DNA of 48,706 nt from NCBI GenBank assembly GCA_964598225.1, contig CAZRBG010000043.1, positions 1 to 48,706 of the forward strand. The letters run 5' to 3'. The notes under the pieces were generated by a model. The model worked only from the letters and a program-made list of their open reading frames with translations, made no database searches and was not told where the DNA came from. The position numbers and the translations under genes are program-made. Positions 6,317 to 16,390 of this stretch are shown one piece after another. This DNA comes from SG8-4 sp964598225 (lineage in GTDB: Bacteria > Planctomycetota > Phycisphaerae > Sedimentisphaerales > Anaerobacaceae). Position 1 is the first letter of the stretch. Every line of letters starts with the position of its first letter.

Positions 6317-8407
6317 ATGTGCTGGAAGTCAACTTGCTTAATCTCATGTATTTTGGCGTTGGGCGTTTCGACCACCGCTTTGGCTGTTGTACCGCCGAAT
6401 GACGATTGTGAAAATGCCAAGCCGGTTTTCGATGTGAATGATCTGCCGTTTGACACCACCGATGCGACATTTGACGGGGCGGGTCTGTTTATTCGCGAAG
6501 GCGGCAACATTTGGTTCTGCTATACGGCGTTGTGTAACGGCTGCGCAACAGTTAGCCTGGAGGGCAGCAGCTTCGATACTAAACTGGCCGTCTACACCGG
6601 CGGCGGCTTCGACACGCAGCCAGACCCTAAAGACAAGTGCGGCTGCACTGTGACCGAAGAAAACCTGGTCGCGGCTAACGACGACTTCCGGAGCAGACAA
6701 TCTAACCTAACCTTTCCGGTAATAGCCGGTCGGAGGTATTTGATAGAAGTGGGCGGATTCAATGACTCCGAAGCGGGCAAGGGCGTGATTACCATCAATT
6801 GCGACAAGAACGTAAATCCGCCGGACAATGATGACTGTGAAGATGCGCGGCACATAGGCGACGTGACCGACTTGCTTTTCGATACGTTTTGCGCGACGTT
6901 CGACGGTCCGGGGCTCTGTATTGATGAAGCCCCCAACATCTGGTATCGCTATACCGCTGTAGTGACCGGCGAGGTTACGGTTCGGATTGAGGCCTTTGAC
7001 GATCCATTCGATACCCAGCTTGCGGTTTACGACGGGGTGGATTGCGAACCGACGGAGGCCGCTTTGATTGAGTGCAACGATGATTTCGGCAACAGCCTTA
7101 ATTCTCAAATAACGTTCGTAGGTATCGGCGGCAATGAGTATTTAATTGAGGTTGGCGGTCTCAATGAAGACGATCTCGGCCAGGGTGGGATTAGCATAAG
7201 CAGCGGGGCGCCGCCGGTCTCGTTCAATGATGATTGTCAGAACGCCATGTCTGTCGGCGACGTGAAAGCTTTGGCTTTTGAGACATCCGAGGCTAGTTTT
7301 GACGGGCCGGGGCTGTGCATGACCAGTCCGAACATTTGGTATCGCTATACCGCTCCCTGTACGGGACAGGCAACCATCAGCCTTTGCGGCAGCAGTTTCG
7401 ACACGATGCTGGCAGTTTACGACGGGGGCGTATGCTACCCTGATCAGGGCGATTTGTTGGCGTGTAATGACGATGCCTGTGATACCCAATCTGAGGTTAC
7501 GATTGACGTTGTGGCAGGCCGGAAGTATTTAATCGAAGTCGGAGGATACGGCTCGGAGACCGGTCAAGGCGTGCTGGCGATCAGCACCTCTTGCGAAGCC
7601 GAAGTTACGCCGGATCTGGGCGATGCTCCCGACAGCAGAAACAATTTCGAAGTTTCAATGACGGCATATCCGGGCACTTCAATTCAGGCCGATTACCCGA
7701 CCGTTTTCGACGACGGCAAGCAGACTTTCGCTCCGGTAGCCGTAGGTCCCGTGCATTTGAATTCTCCAATGGCGGCATTCCTGGGCAAGAAGATTACGGC
7801 GGAAGCCGAGGCCGACAGCGGTCCCGATGAAGATGGTATAAACAATATTGAGCCGTTGGCAGATTCACCCGACAACGATCAGGGCGATGACGGCGTTGCC
7901 ATGCCGCTCAATCTGCCGCACTGCAAGTGGATTACCTTTGACTACGAGGTCACTATCGTTGATCCGCAGGCGGACCTTTGGGTAAACGTCTGGTTCGACT
8001 GGAACCGCGATGGCGACTGGGACGATGCTCCGGTATGTGAGGCGGGCGCCGCCTCTGAGTGGGCCGTGCAGAATCAATTGCTTTTCGGTCTTCCAGCGGG
8101 TCTGAATCACATCACCACACCTGCGTTCCTGTCGTGGCACCCGAAGAGCGGCCCGGAGAAGATCTGGATGAGAATCACTCTTTCAGAACAGCCCTGGAAG
8201 GGCGGCAGCAATCCGGGCGAACCAGGCAATGGCGGCTCCGGCCCGGCGAGCAGGTACCAGACAGGCGAAACCGAAGATTATCTGTTCACCCCGGAAGAGA
8301 TCGGCTTAGAGGACTGTCCGCTCTGTCAGGACGTCAACGGCGACGGAGTAATCGATATGCAAGACTTGACCGATCTTACGGGTCTGTGGCTGGAGAAATG
8401 TCTGTAG
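6317..8407 (+). CDS. Secreted protein: three PPC-like repeats, GEVTED-like domain, dockerin-like tail
   Basis: The ATG at 6317 has GAGGAG eight bases upstream; an earlier TTG at 6302 overlaps that site and is rejected. The 696-aa product opens with a signal peptide (CLISCILALGVSTTALA). Three homologous repeats start near residues 29, 171 and 304, each with NDDC, a P-N-I-W-Y-R-Y-T-A core, FDTxLAVYDG and YLIEVGG, like pre-peptidase C-terminal domains. From about 433 a DLGDAPDS module leads to GETEDYLF near 650. The tail DVNGDGVIDMQDLTDL (about 672-687) is a calcium-binding dockerin-like EF-hand segment, then LTGLWLEKCL. No catalytic domain is seen, so it may be a surface, matrix or binding protein, a possible client of the type II system at 27326-37738. 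Confidence 0.85.
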   Translation: MCWKSTCLISCILALGVSTTALAVVPPNDDCENAKPVFDVNDLPFDTTDATFDGAGLFIREGGNIWFCYTALCNGCATVSLEGSSFDTKLAVYTGGGFDTQPDPKDKCGCTVTEENLVAANDDFRSRQSNLTFPVIAGRRYLIEVGGFNDSEAGKGVITINCDKNVNPPDNDDCEDARHIGDVTDLLFDTFCATFDGPGLCIDEAPNIWYRYTAVVTGEVTVRIEAFDDPFDTQLAVYDGVDCEPTEAALIECNDDFGNSLNSQITFVGIGGNEYLIEVGGLNEDDLGQGGISISSGAPPVSFNDDCQNAMSVGDVKALAFETSEASFDGPGLCMTSPNIWYRYTAPCTGQATISLCGSSFDTMLAVYDGGVCYPDQGDLLACNDDACDTQSEVTIDVVAGRKYLIEVGGYGSETGQGVLAISTSCEAEVTPDLGDAPDSRNNFEVSMTAYPGTSIQADYPTVFDDGKQTFAPVAVGPVHLNSPMAAFLGKKITAEAEADSGPDEDGINNIEPLADSPDNDQGDDGVAMPLNLPHCKWITFDYEVTIVDPQADLWVNVWFDWNRDGDWDDAPVCEAGAASEWAVQNQLLFGLPAGLNHITTPAFLSWHPKSGPEKIWMRITLSEQPWKGGSNPGEPGNGGSGPASRYQTGETEDYLFTPEEIGLEDCPLCQDVNGDGVIDMQDLTDLTGLWLEKCL

Positions 8408-8431
8408 TACACTTTTATTAACGATTCCATC

Positions 8432-8469
8432 AGGGCTGTGGGCTTTATCTGGTTCACAGCCCTTTTTTT
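8432..8469 (+). terminator. Rho-independent terminator
   Basis: GGGCTGTG at 8433-8440 pairs with CACAGCCC at 8455-8462 around a 14-base loop, extended by A8432-T8463, and runs straight into seven T residues. It lies 25 bases after the stop of the secreted repeat protein. Confidence 0.85.
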
Positions 8470-8666
8470 GTTTATACGTTAACGGATAAAGTGGTGAAAG
8501 CCGAATTGAAGAGGGCAAAAAGAACCGCCGCATCTTGACCTTCCAGAATACGCTCGACATGACGCCATTGATATGTGTACCATGGTGGCCATGGCCAAAA
8601 CCATAATAACATACAATACATACTCGGTCCCGGCGATCTCTGTTGGTGTAAGAATGGGATGGGCAG

Positions 8667-10883
8667 ATGCCTGAAATCTACAAGAAGCAGATAATCAAGT
8701 TGCTCAAGCATGACGAGTATCTCCCGCAAAAGTTGTCGCAGTTGGCGAAAACGTTAGGAGTGAGTTCTGAGGATTATCCGGAATTCAAGGAAGCTTTCGA
8801 CCAATTACGGCAGGCCGGGCACGTGGTGATAGGCGCTCGGAATCTTGTTACCCTGCCCTCGTTGTCGGGACAGATAGTGGGAACGTTCAGGGCAAATCCG
8901 AAGGGTTTCGGCTTTATCACGCCGCTCGAACCCAATTCTCACGGTGATTTATTCATACCGCCTTCCGACAAAGCCGATGCCATGAGCGGCGACATTGTCA
9001 TGGCTAAGGTTAAGAGAAAAGGCAAGCGCGGCGGCGAAATGCGTTACAGCGGGGTGATAATCGAAGTCCTCGAGCGAGCACAGAACAGATTTGTCGGCAC
9101 GCTGGTCAAACACCCCGAGTCCTGGATGGTCGAGCCCGACGGCAAGAGTTTCTTCGATCCCATTTCCGTCGACGACGTGGGTGCAAAAGGCGCCAAGGAA
9201 AAAGATAAAGTCGTTGTCGAGATATTGTCTTATCCTACGCAGAAGTACCTGGCGCGAGGTGTGATCGTTGAAGTTCTCGGCAAAGCCGGTAGATATGCGA
9301 CTGAGATAAAATCTATAATTCACCAGTATCATTTACCCGGCGAGTTCGACGCCGGGTGTATCGAGCAGGCCCGGCGAGCCGCCGGCAGTTTCGATCCGGA
9401 CAAACTGGACGGGCGGCAGGATATAACCGATAAGGTCATTATTACGATAGATCCGCCGGATGCGAAAGACTTCGACGATGCGATCAGTATAGAGAAAGAC
9501 GCCGACGGCAACCTGGTGCTGGGTGTCCACATTGCCGACGTGAGCACGTTTGTTACACCCGATTCTCCTCTCGACGTTGAAGGTAAAAATCGTGGGAACA
9601 GTGTATACCTGCCCGCCAAGACAATTCCGATGCTGCCGGAAATCCTGAGCAACGGTATATGTAGTTTGCAGCCGGATCAGAAGCGCTTCGCTAAGAGCGT
9701 GTATATAACTTACGATCGCGAGGCCGGGATTTTGTCTCACAGTTTTTCCAACAGCCTTATCAAATCGACGCAGCGTCTTACCTACGTTCAGGCTGACAGA
9801 ATCTTGAAGGGCCATACAAAGGGCACATCGCTCGAGGTGATCGAACTGCTCAAAGACATGGAGGCCTTAAGTCGGGCAATCGAGAAGCGGCGGCGAAAGA
9901 ACGGAATGTTACACCTCGACCTGCCGGAGACCGAGCTGGTTATGGGTAAGTCCGGCAGAGTCGTAGATGTTCACCCGGCCGAAGAGAGCTATCCGCATAC
10001 GATCATCGAGATGTTCATGGTTGAAGCCAACGAAGCCGTAGCGGCGCTTCTGGACAGACTCAACGTGCCGTTCATGAGGCGAATACATCCGGAGCCCGAT
10101 CCACTGAGCATGAAGAATCTCGTGAGGTTTGTGAGGGCTTTCGGTTTCTCTCTGCCGCGGCAGCCTGACCGCAAGGTAATTCAGGAATTATTAGAAGCAG
10201 TTAAGGATGCTGATTGTTCTTATGCGGTGAATCTGGCGGTCCTGCGGAGCTTTGAAAAGGCCCAGTACGCGCCGCTTCACATGGGCCATTTCGCACTGGC
10301 TTCGACTCACTATTGCCATTTTACAAGCCCCATCCGGCGATATGCGGATTTGATGGTGCATCGCGCTCTGGATCGCTATTTACGGAAAAGGCCGGCTCTC
10401 AAAGATCAGGAGCAGAACCTGGCCGAGGTCGGAAAACACATCACCTTTACCGAACAGCGCGCCGAGGACGCCGAGAGAGAGCTGACGACCGTGCTGACGC
10501 TGCAGATGCTCAGCAGGAAAATAGGTGAGCAAATCGACTGCGTGATTACCGGGCTGGCGAGCTTTGGCGTATTTGCCCAATCAAGAAAGTACGGTGTCGA
10601 AGGGTTGATAAGAATGGAGGATCTGGGATCCGACTGGTGGCGGTACGATGCGAAGGCCCAGTGCATTGTCGGCGAGCGTTCCGGGCACAATATCCGTTTG
10701 GGACAGGCGCTCAAGGCTCGGATTGTCTCAGTGAACGTCCCGGCGCGTCAATTGAACATTGCGGTTGCAGAGCCGTTGATTGACAAGAAAAGACCGAAGA
10801 AAAAAACCAAAACCAAAAAGCCCAAGAATGCCAAGAAGAGAAAGCAGAAGAAAAAAAAGAAGAGGAAAAAGCGGAAGAAGTGA
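8667..10883 (+). CDS. rnr: Ribonuclease R
   Basis: A 738-aa 3'-to-5' exoribonuclease of the RNB family that degrades structured RNA in the cytoplasm. Order: an N-terminal helix-turn-helix-like stretch, cold-shock OB domains with GTFRANPKGFGFI near residues 70-85, the RNB catalytic domain with the metal-binding aspartates in DPPDAKDFDDAIS (about 262-274) and HFTSPIRRYADLMVHR near 550, then an S1 domain from about 622. The last 30-odd residues are almost all Lys and Arg, a basic tail known in this family and thought to help grip structured RNA. Length is normal. It heads the rnr-efp-secA stretch, with a separate promoter before efp. Confidence 0.96.
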   Translation: MPEIYKKQIIKLLKHDEYLPQKLSQLAKTLGVSSEDYPEFKEAFDQLRQAGHVVIGARNLVTLPSLSGQIVGTFRANPKGFGFITPLEPNSHGDLFIPPSDKADAMSGDIVMAKVKRKGKRGGEMRYSGVIIEVLERAQNRFVGTLVKHPESWMVEPDGKSFFDPISVDDVGAKGAKEKDKVVVEILSYPTQKYLARGVIVEVLGKAGRYATEIKSIIHQYHLPGEFDAGCIEQARRAAGSFDPDKLDGRQDITDKVIITIDPPDAKDFDDAISIEKDADGNLVLGVHIADVSTFVTPDSPLDVEGKNRGNSVYLPAKTIPMLPEILSNGICSLQPDQKRFAKSVYITYDREAGILSHSFSNSLIKSTQRLTYVQADRILKGHTKGTSLEVIELLKDMEALSRAIEKRRRKNGMLHLDLPETELVMGKSGRVVDVHPAEESYPHTIIEMFMVEANEAVAALLDRLNVPFMRRIHPEPDPLSMKNLVRFVRAFGFSLPRQPDRKVIQELLEAVKDADCSYAVNLAVLRSFEKAQYAPLHMGHFALASTHYCHFTSPIRRYADLMVHRALDRYLRKRPALKDQEQNLAEVGKHITFTEQRAEDAERELTTVLTLQMLSRKIGEQIDCVITGLASFGVFAQSRKYGVEGLIRMEDLGSDWWRYDAKAQCIVGERSGHNIRLGQALKARIVSVNVPARQLNIAVAEPLIDKKRPKKKTKTKKPKNAKKRKQKKKKKRKKRKK

Positions 10884-11045
10884 ACGACTACCAGCAGGCG
10901 GCGTGGCTTCGTTTCGCACGTGGAAGGGGGCTTACTGAAGAATCCCGCGAAGAGGCTCAACTATGACCATGTTACAGGACACGGTTTTCAATAGTGGACA
11001 AAGCCCACTACCAACATCGAAAGATCATTTCCACGTTCAGTTCCC

Positions 11046-11074
11046 TTGACAATTCTTATTCATCATGCCATACT
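11046..11074 (+). promoter_or_regulatory. Sigma-70-like promoter for efp
   Basis: TTGACA at 11046-11051, a 17-base spacer and CATACT at 11069-11074, 47 bases ahead of the efp start. This predicts a short leader and independent transcription of efp from rnr. Confidence 0.65.
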
Positions 11075-11120
11075 GATCTTTGCGTCGATTACGGATTATT
11101 AATATATATCGGAGTAACAC

Positions 11121-11678
11121 ATGAGAGCATCTGAGATGCGAAAAGGTCAGACCGTCAAGGTTGATGATAAATTGTATGCGGTTGTTGACTACCAACACGT
11201 TAAGTTAGGCAAAGGCGGTGCGGTGTACCAGACCAAGCTCAAAAGTCTGATCGACGGCACGATTCAGAACGTTCGGCTCAGGGCGGATGAAAATGTCGAA
11301 GATGCGTATCTGGACAAGGGAAACTACGAGTACCTGTATTCATCCGGAGGCGAGCACGTATTGATGGATACTACGACTTTCGAGCAGATTAGTCTTGACG
11401 ACGACGCGTTCGGCGACGGACCCAAATATCTGAAGCCGAACAGCCAGCTTCAGGTCAGCATGTACGAGGGCAAGCCGATAATCGTTTCGCTGCCCAATAC
11501 AGTGGACCTGGAAGTGACGGAGACGCCGCCGGAAATCAAGGGCGCCACGGCGACCAACCAGAACAAACCGGCCACGCTGGAAACGGGACTGGTGGTCCAG
11601 GTGCCGCCGTTTATCAAAATCGGCGAAGTGATCCGCGTGGATACTCGTACCGGTGAATATGTAACGCGAGTAAAATGA
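11121..11678 (+). CDS. efp: Translation elongation factor P
   Basis: A 185-aa protein of the usual EF-P length with three beta-barrel domains: the KOW-like N-terminal domain, the central OB domain (GGEHVLMDTTTFEQISL) and the C-terminal OB domain ending GEVIRVDTRTGEYVTRVK. EF-P binds between the P and E sites and relieves stalling at polyproline. The loop that reaches the peptidyl-transferase centre reads KLGKGGA, with the tip lysine at K31. The usual proline of PGKG is replaced by Leu. No modification gene (epmA/epmB type) is in the window, so whether K31 is modified is unknown. RBS: GGAG before the start. Confidence 0.96.
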   Translation: MRASEMRKGQTVKVDDKLYAVVDYQHVKLGKGGAVYQTKLKSLIDGTIQNVRLRADENVEDAYLDKGNYEYLYSSGGEHVLMDTTTFEQISLDDDAFGDGPKYLKPNSQLQVSMYEGKPIIVSLPNTVDLEVTETPPEIKGATATNQNKPATLETGLVVQVPPFIKIGEVIRVDTRTGEYVTRVK

Positions 11679-11768
11679 TCGTGCTGTCAATGATGTTCGC
11701 CCGAAAAGGAGAATCTGCTTACCCGGTATTATAGATCCGTGCTTGCGCAGGGATGTTAGGAAGAGATA

Positions 11769-14700
11769 ATGGCATTTGAAAAGGTAAGTAAAACGCTCGT
11801 AAAGGTTTTCGGCTCCCGGAACGAGCGGCTGGTCAAGGCTTATTCGATAATTGCCGAGCAGGCGGGCGATTTCGAGGAGCAAACGAAAGCGCTCGACGAC
11901 GAGGCCCTGAAAGCCAAGACCGCCGAGTTCAAGGCTGCGCTGAACTCCGGAACCCAACCCGAGGATATTCTGCCGGAAGTATTCGCACTCGTACGAGAGA
12001 CGGCGAGGCGAAAAGTCGAAATGCGTCACTTCGATGTGCAGCTAGTTGGCGGGAACGTTCTCTATGAGGGCAAGATCGCCGAGATGGCGACAGGCGAGGG
12101 CAAGACGCTGGTCGCGACACTGGCGGCGTATCTCGTTCATCTGACCGGCCGAAAGGTCCACGTGGTTACGGTCAACGACTATCTCGCCAAACGAGACGCC
12201 GAATGGATGAGGCCGGTCTTCGAGGCTTTAGGCATGACCGTCGGGGCAATACAGGCCGATATGAGCAGTGCCGGCGATGAGAGAAAAGCTCAGTACGCCT
12301 GCGACATAACCTATGGCACGAATAACGAGTTTGGCTTTGATTATCTTCGCGACAATATGAAAACATCGCTCGAACAGATGGTTCAGGGGCCTCTGGAGTA
12401 TTGTATAATCGACGAAGTCGATTCGATTCTGATCGATGAAGCCAGAACTCCGTTGATTATATCTGGACCGGCTTTCGATGACGTTACTCGGTACAGCAAG
12501 GCCGACCAGGTGGCAAGGAAACTGATTGGTCTTCAGAACACCTACGATCGCATAAAGAAGCGTATCGACGCTGCTGAACGAACTATCTCCAATGCTCATG
12601 GCGAATTATCCGACGCGAAGAAGGATAAAGATAATAAGCGCATTGAGAAAGCTCAGAAAGCGATAGAGAAAAGCGAGACCGAAAAGCAGCAGGCCGAGGG
12701 CGCCCTCGAGCAGGCAACCCAGTACTACGAAGTCGAGCACGACAGGAAAGCCGTACACTTGACGCACGAGGGCGTTGGGGCGGCTCAGGAAATAGCCGGA
12801 GTCGGATCCTTCTTCACCGGATCGAATATGGAGTGGCCCCATCTGCTGGAGCAAAGTCTGCGGGCCCACGTTACGTTCGAGCGGGAGAAAGATTATGTTG
12901 TAATGGACGGCAAGGTTATCATCGTCGACGAATTCACGGGCCGACTGATGCACGGTCGGCAGTGGTCGGACGGTCTCCATCAGGCGGTCGAGGCCAAAGA
13001 AGGCGTCAAGGTAAAGGAGGAGAGCCAGACGCTTGCCACGATAACGCTGCAGAATTTCTTCAAGCTCTACGGCCAGATAGCGGGAATGACCGGTACCGCT
13101 GCCACCGAGGCCGAAGAGTTCATGAACATCTACAAGCTGGACGTTGTTTCGATACCGACCAACGAACCGTGTATTCGGGATGACCGCGAAGACGTAATCT
13201 ACAAATCCGTCGGCGAGAAATTCAATGCGATAGTAGAAGAGATTAACGAAGTAAGCCGGGCCGGAAGGCCGCTGCTCATAGGCACCATCAGCATCGAGAA
13301 AAGCGAGTTGCTTTCGTCGGCTTTGAACAAGAGGCACGGTCTCGAGCACGAAGTTCTAAATGCAAAGCAGCACGCCAGAGAAGCTGAAATCGTCGCCAAG
13401 GCGGGTCAGCAGCATAAAGCCCGCGACGGCTCGATGTGCGGCAACGTGACGATAGCGACCAATATGGCCGGTCGAGGCACCGACATCAAGCTCGGCAAGG
13501 GGGTCGTTGAGGCCGGCGGATTGCACATACTCGGCACCGAGCGCCACGAAGCCAGGAGAATCGACAATCAGCTCCGGGGCCGGTCGGGTCGCCAGGGGGA
13601 CCCGGGATCCAGCCAGTTCTTTTTGAGCTTCGACGATGACTTGATGAGTATCTTCGCGCCGGAATGGACCGTAAAAGCGCTTTCCTGGATCGGTTGGGAA
13701 GAGGGGCAGCCTATCTACCACAAGAGAATAAGCAAAGGGATCGAAAAAGCGCAGAAAAAGGTCGAGGAGCGCAACTTCGAGGTGCGTAAGAGCCTGCTTG
13801 AATATGACGAGGTGATGGACTACCAGCGGAAGATATTTTATTCGCGCAGGCGACAAATCCTGGCAGGGCGAAAACTGAAAGACGTTATTGTCGAGATGAT
13901 TGACGACACGATTAAAACGAATTGCGATACAATTCTCGACAAGAATTACCCGTTCAAGTGCATCGTAGAGTGGGCGAGAACCAATTTCGGGGTCGACCTG
14001 AAACTCTCTGAAATAGCTGATGCCGGCGTGCAGGATATTGAAGAAGTAATCAAGAACCAGGCGAAGAGCGATGCAGAAAACAACATATCGCTGTCGCTGG
14101 GCGAATACTTCGAGGATTACAGCGATCCGAAGACCTGGGATGTTTCGGGCCTGTGCAAATGGGCCATGAGCAGCTTCAAAGTCAGTTTGAGTCCGAGCAA
14201 TGTCAAGAATCAAACGCCAGAAGAGATTCAGGAACAACTGACGCTCGCCGCCGCCGCGCAAATCGATAAGAAGGATTGTTCGCAGTTGGTCGAGTTTTTG
14301 AAGGAAGATTTCGCCGTCCGTACATTTGCAGATTGGACGAGAGCCAAATTCGACATCAGGCTCGACGTCGATGAGTTGAAGGACCTCAAAGCGTCGGAAA
14401 TTCATCAGCAACTCCTGGAAAAGACCGCCGCCAAGTACAAGCAGCGTGAGATCGAATACCCCGTCGAGTTTGCTATGAACATGGTCTACGGTCCTCAGGG
14501 ACCTAACGTATACGCCTTCGAAACGCTGGCCGAATGGGCCAACAAGAAGTACAACGCGGGGCTTACGCCCGACCGAATCCAGGAAGAAAAACCTCGAAAG
14601 CTGCGCGATCAACTGCTGGAGTTGAGTCGGAGCTTCAATGATGGCGAGTTACAGCGGGAACTTTCCGCTAAAATCGACAACTCGAGTACGGCCGAATTGG

Positions 14701-15260
14701 TTGACTGGGCGAACGAGAGATTCGACGCTTCACTGACCGAGGAAGAACTGCCTGCCGAGGGCCCCGAACTTAAAGACAGGCTGAACCAGGTTGCAACGGA
14801 ATTTTTGCGATCCGAGCTCAGCGATCTCGAAAAATACGTCCTGCTCCAGGTTTACGACGGCACCTGGAAGGACCATCTATATTCGATGGACCATCTCAAG
14901 AGCAGTATCTGGATGCGGTCCTGGGCCGAAAAGGATCCCAAGATCGAGTTCAAACGTGAAGGCTCGCGGATGTTCGAGGACATGCTCGAGACGATAGAGG
15001 ATCGTGTGACCGACATAATCTTCAAAGTCCATCTCGAATCCGGCGCCAGGACTCGCAGCGTCTGGACCGTGAGCCAGACCTCGCACGATGAGGTGGGCCA
15101 GTTTGCTATGGCCGAAAAGCAGCGAGCTGCGGCCCAGGCCCCCCAGGGGGAAACGAAGGTAAAACAGATCAAGCTCGAAACGCCCAAGGTCGGACGCAAC
15201 GAGCCGTGCCCCTGCGGCAGCGGCAAGAAATACAAAAAATGCTGCGGCAAAGCCACCTGA
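11769..15260 (+). CDS. secA: Protein translocase subunit SecA, enlarged with tandem repeats
   Basis: The 1163-aa ATPase motor of Sec export. Walker A is ATGEGKT near 107-113, the DEAD-type motif is IIDEVDSILIDEARTP near 213-228, motif VI is QLRGRSGRQGDPG near 601-613, and the C-terminal zinc motif CPCGSGKKYKKCC is at about 1147-1159. Typical SecA has 800-950 residues. The excess is in two places: a Lys/Glu-rich coiled-coil insertion at about 260-317, and the helical-wing region (about 725-1000), which carries five copies of a 35-residue unit with a conserved Trp (W735, W798, W856, W923, W980), e.g. LAEWANKKYNAGL and LVDWANERFDASL. The function call is certain; the role of the expansion is unknown. 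Confidence 0.97.
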   Translation: MAFEKVSKTLVKVFGSRNERLVKAYSIIAEQAGDFEEQTKALDDEALKAKTAEFKAALNSGTQPEDILPEVFALVRETARRKVEMRHFDVQLVGGNVLYEGKIAEMATGEGKTLVATLAAYLVHLTGRKVHVVTVNDYLAKRDAEWMRPVFEALGMTVGAIQADMSSAGDERKAQYACDITYGTNNEFGFDYLRDNMKTSLEQMVQGPLEYCIIDEVDSILIDEARTPLIISGPAFDDVTRYSKADQVARKLIGLQNTYDRIKKRIDAAERTISNAHGELSDAKKDKDNKRIEKAQKAIEKSETEKQQAEGALEQATQYYEVEHDRKAVHLTHEGVGAAQEIAGVGSFFTGSNMEWPHLLEQSLRAHVTFEREKDYVVMDGKVIIVDEFTGRLMHGRQWSDGLHQAVEAKEGVKVKEESQTLATITLQNFFKLYGQIAGMTGTAATEAEEFMNIYKLDVVSIPTNEPCIRDDREDVIYKSVGEKFNAIVEEINEVSRAGRPLLIGTISIEKSELLSSALNKRHGLEHEVLNAKQHAREAEIVAKAGQQHKARDGSMCGNVTIATNMAGRGTDIKLGKGVVEAGGLHILGTERHEARRIDNQLRGRSGRQGDPGSSQFFLSFDDDLMSIFAPEWTVKALSWIGWEEGQPIYHKRISKGIEKAQKKVEERNFEVRKSLLEYDEVMDYQRKIFYSRRRQILAGRKLKDVIVEMIDDTIKTNCDTILDKNYPFKCIVEWARTNFGVDLKLSEIADAGVQDIEEVIKNQAKSDAENNISLSLGEYFEDYSDPKTWDVSGLCKWAMSSFKVSLSPSNVKNQTPEEIQEQLTLAAAAQIDKKDCSQLVEFLKEDFAVRTFADWTRAKFDIRLDVDELKDLKASEIHQQLLEKTAAKYKQREIEYPVEFAMNMVYGPQGPNVYAFETLAEWANKKYNAGLTPDRIQEEKPRKLRDQLLELSRSFNDGELQRELSAKIDNSSTAELVDWANERFDASLTEEELPAEGPELKDRLNQVATEFLRSELSDLEKYVLLQVYDGTWKDHLYSMDHLKSSIWMRSWAEKDPKIEFKREGSRMFEDMLETIEDRVTDIIFKVHLESGARTRSVWTVSQTSHDEVGQFAMAEKQRAAAQAPQGETKVKQIKLETPKVGRNEPCPCGSGKKYKKCCGKAT

Positions 15261-15482
15261 ACGTGTCTTGAAGGATGACAACATTCGACGCAATTAGGAT
15301 ATGACGCCGCCGCTTGCGAAAGTCTGCTCTGCCATTCCTTGAATCTCATTGATGCATCTGCGATTGTCCTGTCATAGTGGTCGGTGGGAGGGGCTAAATT
15401 TCAGAAAATGGGACGGCGGAGCCGATAATAGAATAGATAGAATGGGCAATCTGTTGCCCATCTTACCAGAAAGAAGGTATTG

Positions 15483-16163
15483 ATGGCAAGTCTGGCGAAA
15501 AAATTGAGGCTTTTGCCCCTGATTATTATCGGAGCGGCTATTTTTGGGATCGCCTATCTTGGCAGAGAGCCGTATGAAGCCGTTGCGACGATTAACGATC
15601 TTCTCACGGAAAACAGGAAACTGAAGAAGGCCCTGACCACTCTGACGGAAGAAGATCAAATCGGCTACGCCAAGGTCATTGATCAGCAGACCGAAGACGG
15701 ACAACTTCTGACGACGATCAAATTCGTCGAAACCGCCCGCGGCAACAAGACCAGGAAGATCCTGGAGAAAGAATACACCATTGTCGGCGATATCATTTAT
15801 TTCGATGCTCTGATCGTCAAGTTCGGCAGCAATATGGTCGCAGACGGCAAGAGCCGGGCTTTGTATCTCTGGAGGAGAGTCTATGGCGAGAGAATGTCGC
15901 CGGCGGAAGGTTATCCCATTGAGCAGCCGGGAACCGAGCCGGAAAGGTACGAAGATCTGCTCGACTCGCTGCCGATAGAAAAACGGCAAATGTTCTGGTC
16001 GAACATCTGGGATCTGGCTAACGATCATGAGAAGCTGGCCGCTCATGACATCGAGGCGATCTACGGAAACGCCGTATATGCCAAGCTCAGAAGGGGGTTG
16101 ATATACGTCTTCAAGATAGACTCGACCGGACAGGTGTGTCCCGAAGTTGTTCCCGATATTTAA
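15483..16163 (+). CDS. Membrane-anchored protein of unknown function
   Basis: The ATG at 15483 (226 aa) follows AGAAGG; a TTG one codon earlier is less likely. One hydrophobic segment near residues 11-26 (LLPLIIIGAAIFGIAYLG) should anchor the protein, followed by a short heptad-like helix (NDLLTENRKLKKALTTLTEE) and a mixed alpha/beta domain with many charged residues. No motif or family is recognised. The beta-rich start of the soluble part (YAKVIDQQTEDGQ, TTIKFVETARGNK) suggests an extracytoplasmic domain. It stands alone between secA and lhgO with gaps of over 200 bases on both sides. Confidence 0.75.
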   Translation: MASLAKKLRLLPLIIIGAAIFGIAYLGREPYEAVATINDLLTENRKLKKALTTLTEEDQIGYAKVIDQQTEDGQLLTTIKFVETARGNKTRKILEKEYTIVGDIIYFDALIVKFGSNMVADGKSRALYLWRRVYGERMSPAEGYPIEQPGTEPERYEDLLDSLPIEKRQMFWSNIWDLANDHEKLAAHDIEAIYGNAVYAKLRRGLIYVFKIDSTGQVCPEVVPDI

Positions 16164-16390
16164 CTAAACGCCGGCATTGTTTGTATTTTCCTTTCTTGCA
16201 GACTCCGCTCCCAGAGTGAATCGTTCGACACAACTGCCGCCATCGAGTTGATTCGATTCTCGTTTGACTATCGACCGGCTGTAGGTTATTGTGGGAATAA
16301 GCCATAAAGCTCGCCCTGAGCTTAGCTAAAGAATCACAATTTCGTAAATTTTGTACTATCGAGCTCTTATTGTAATACGGATTCTGTGAA

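Noticed and set aside
13356..14612. 418-codon open frame on the minus strand across secA
   Set aside because: Antisense shadow of the SecA gene; no domain likeness and no plausible start signal.
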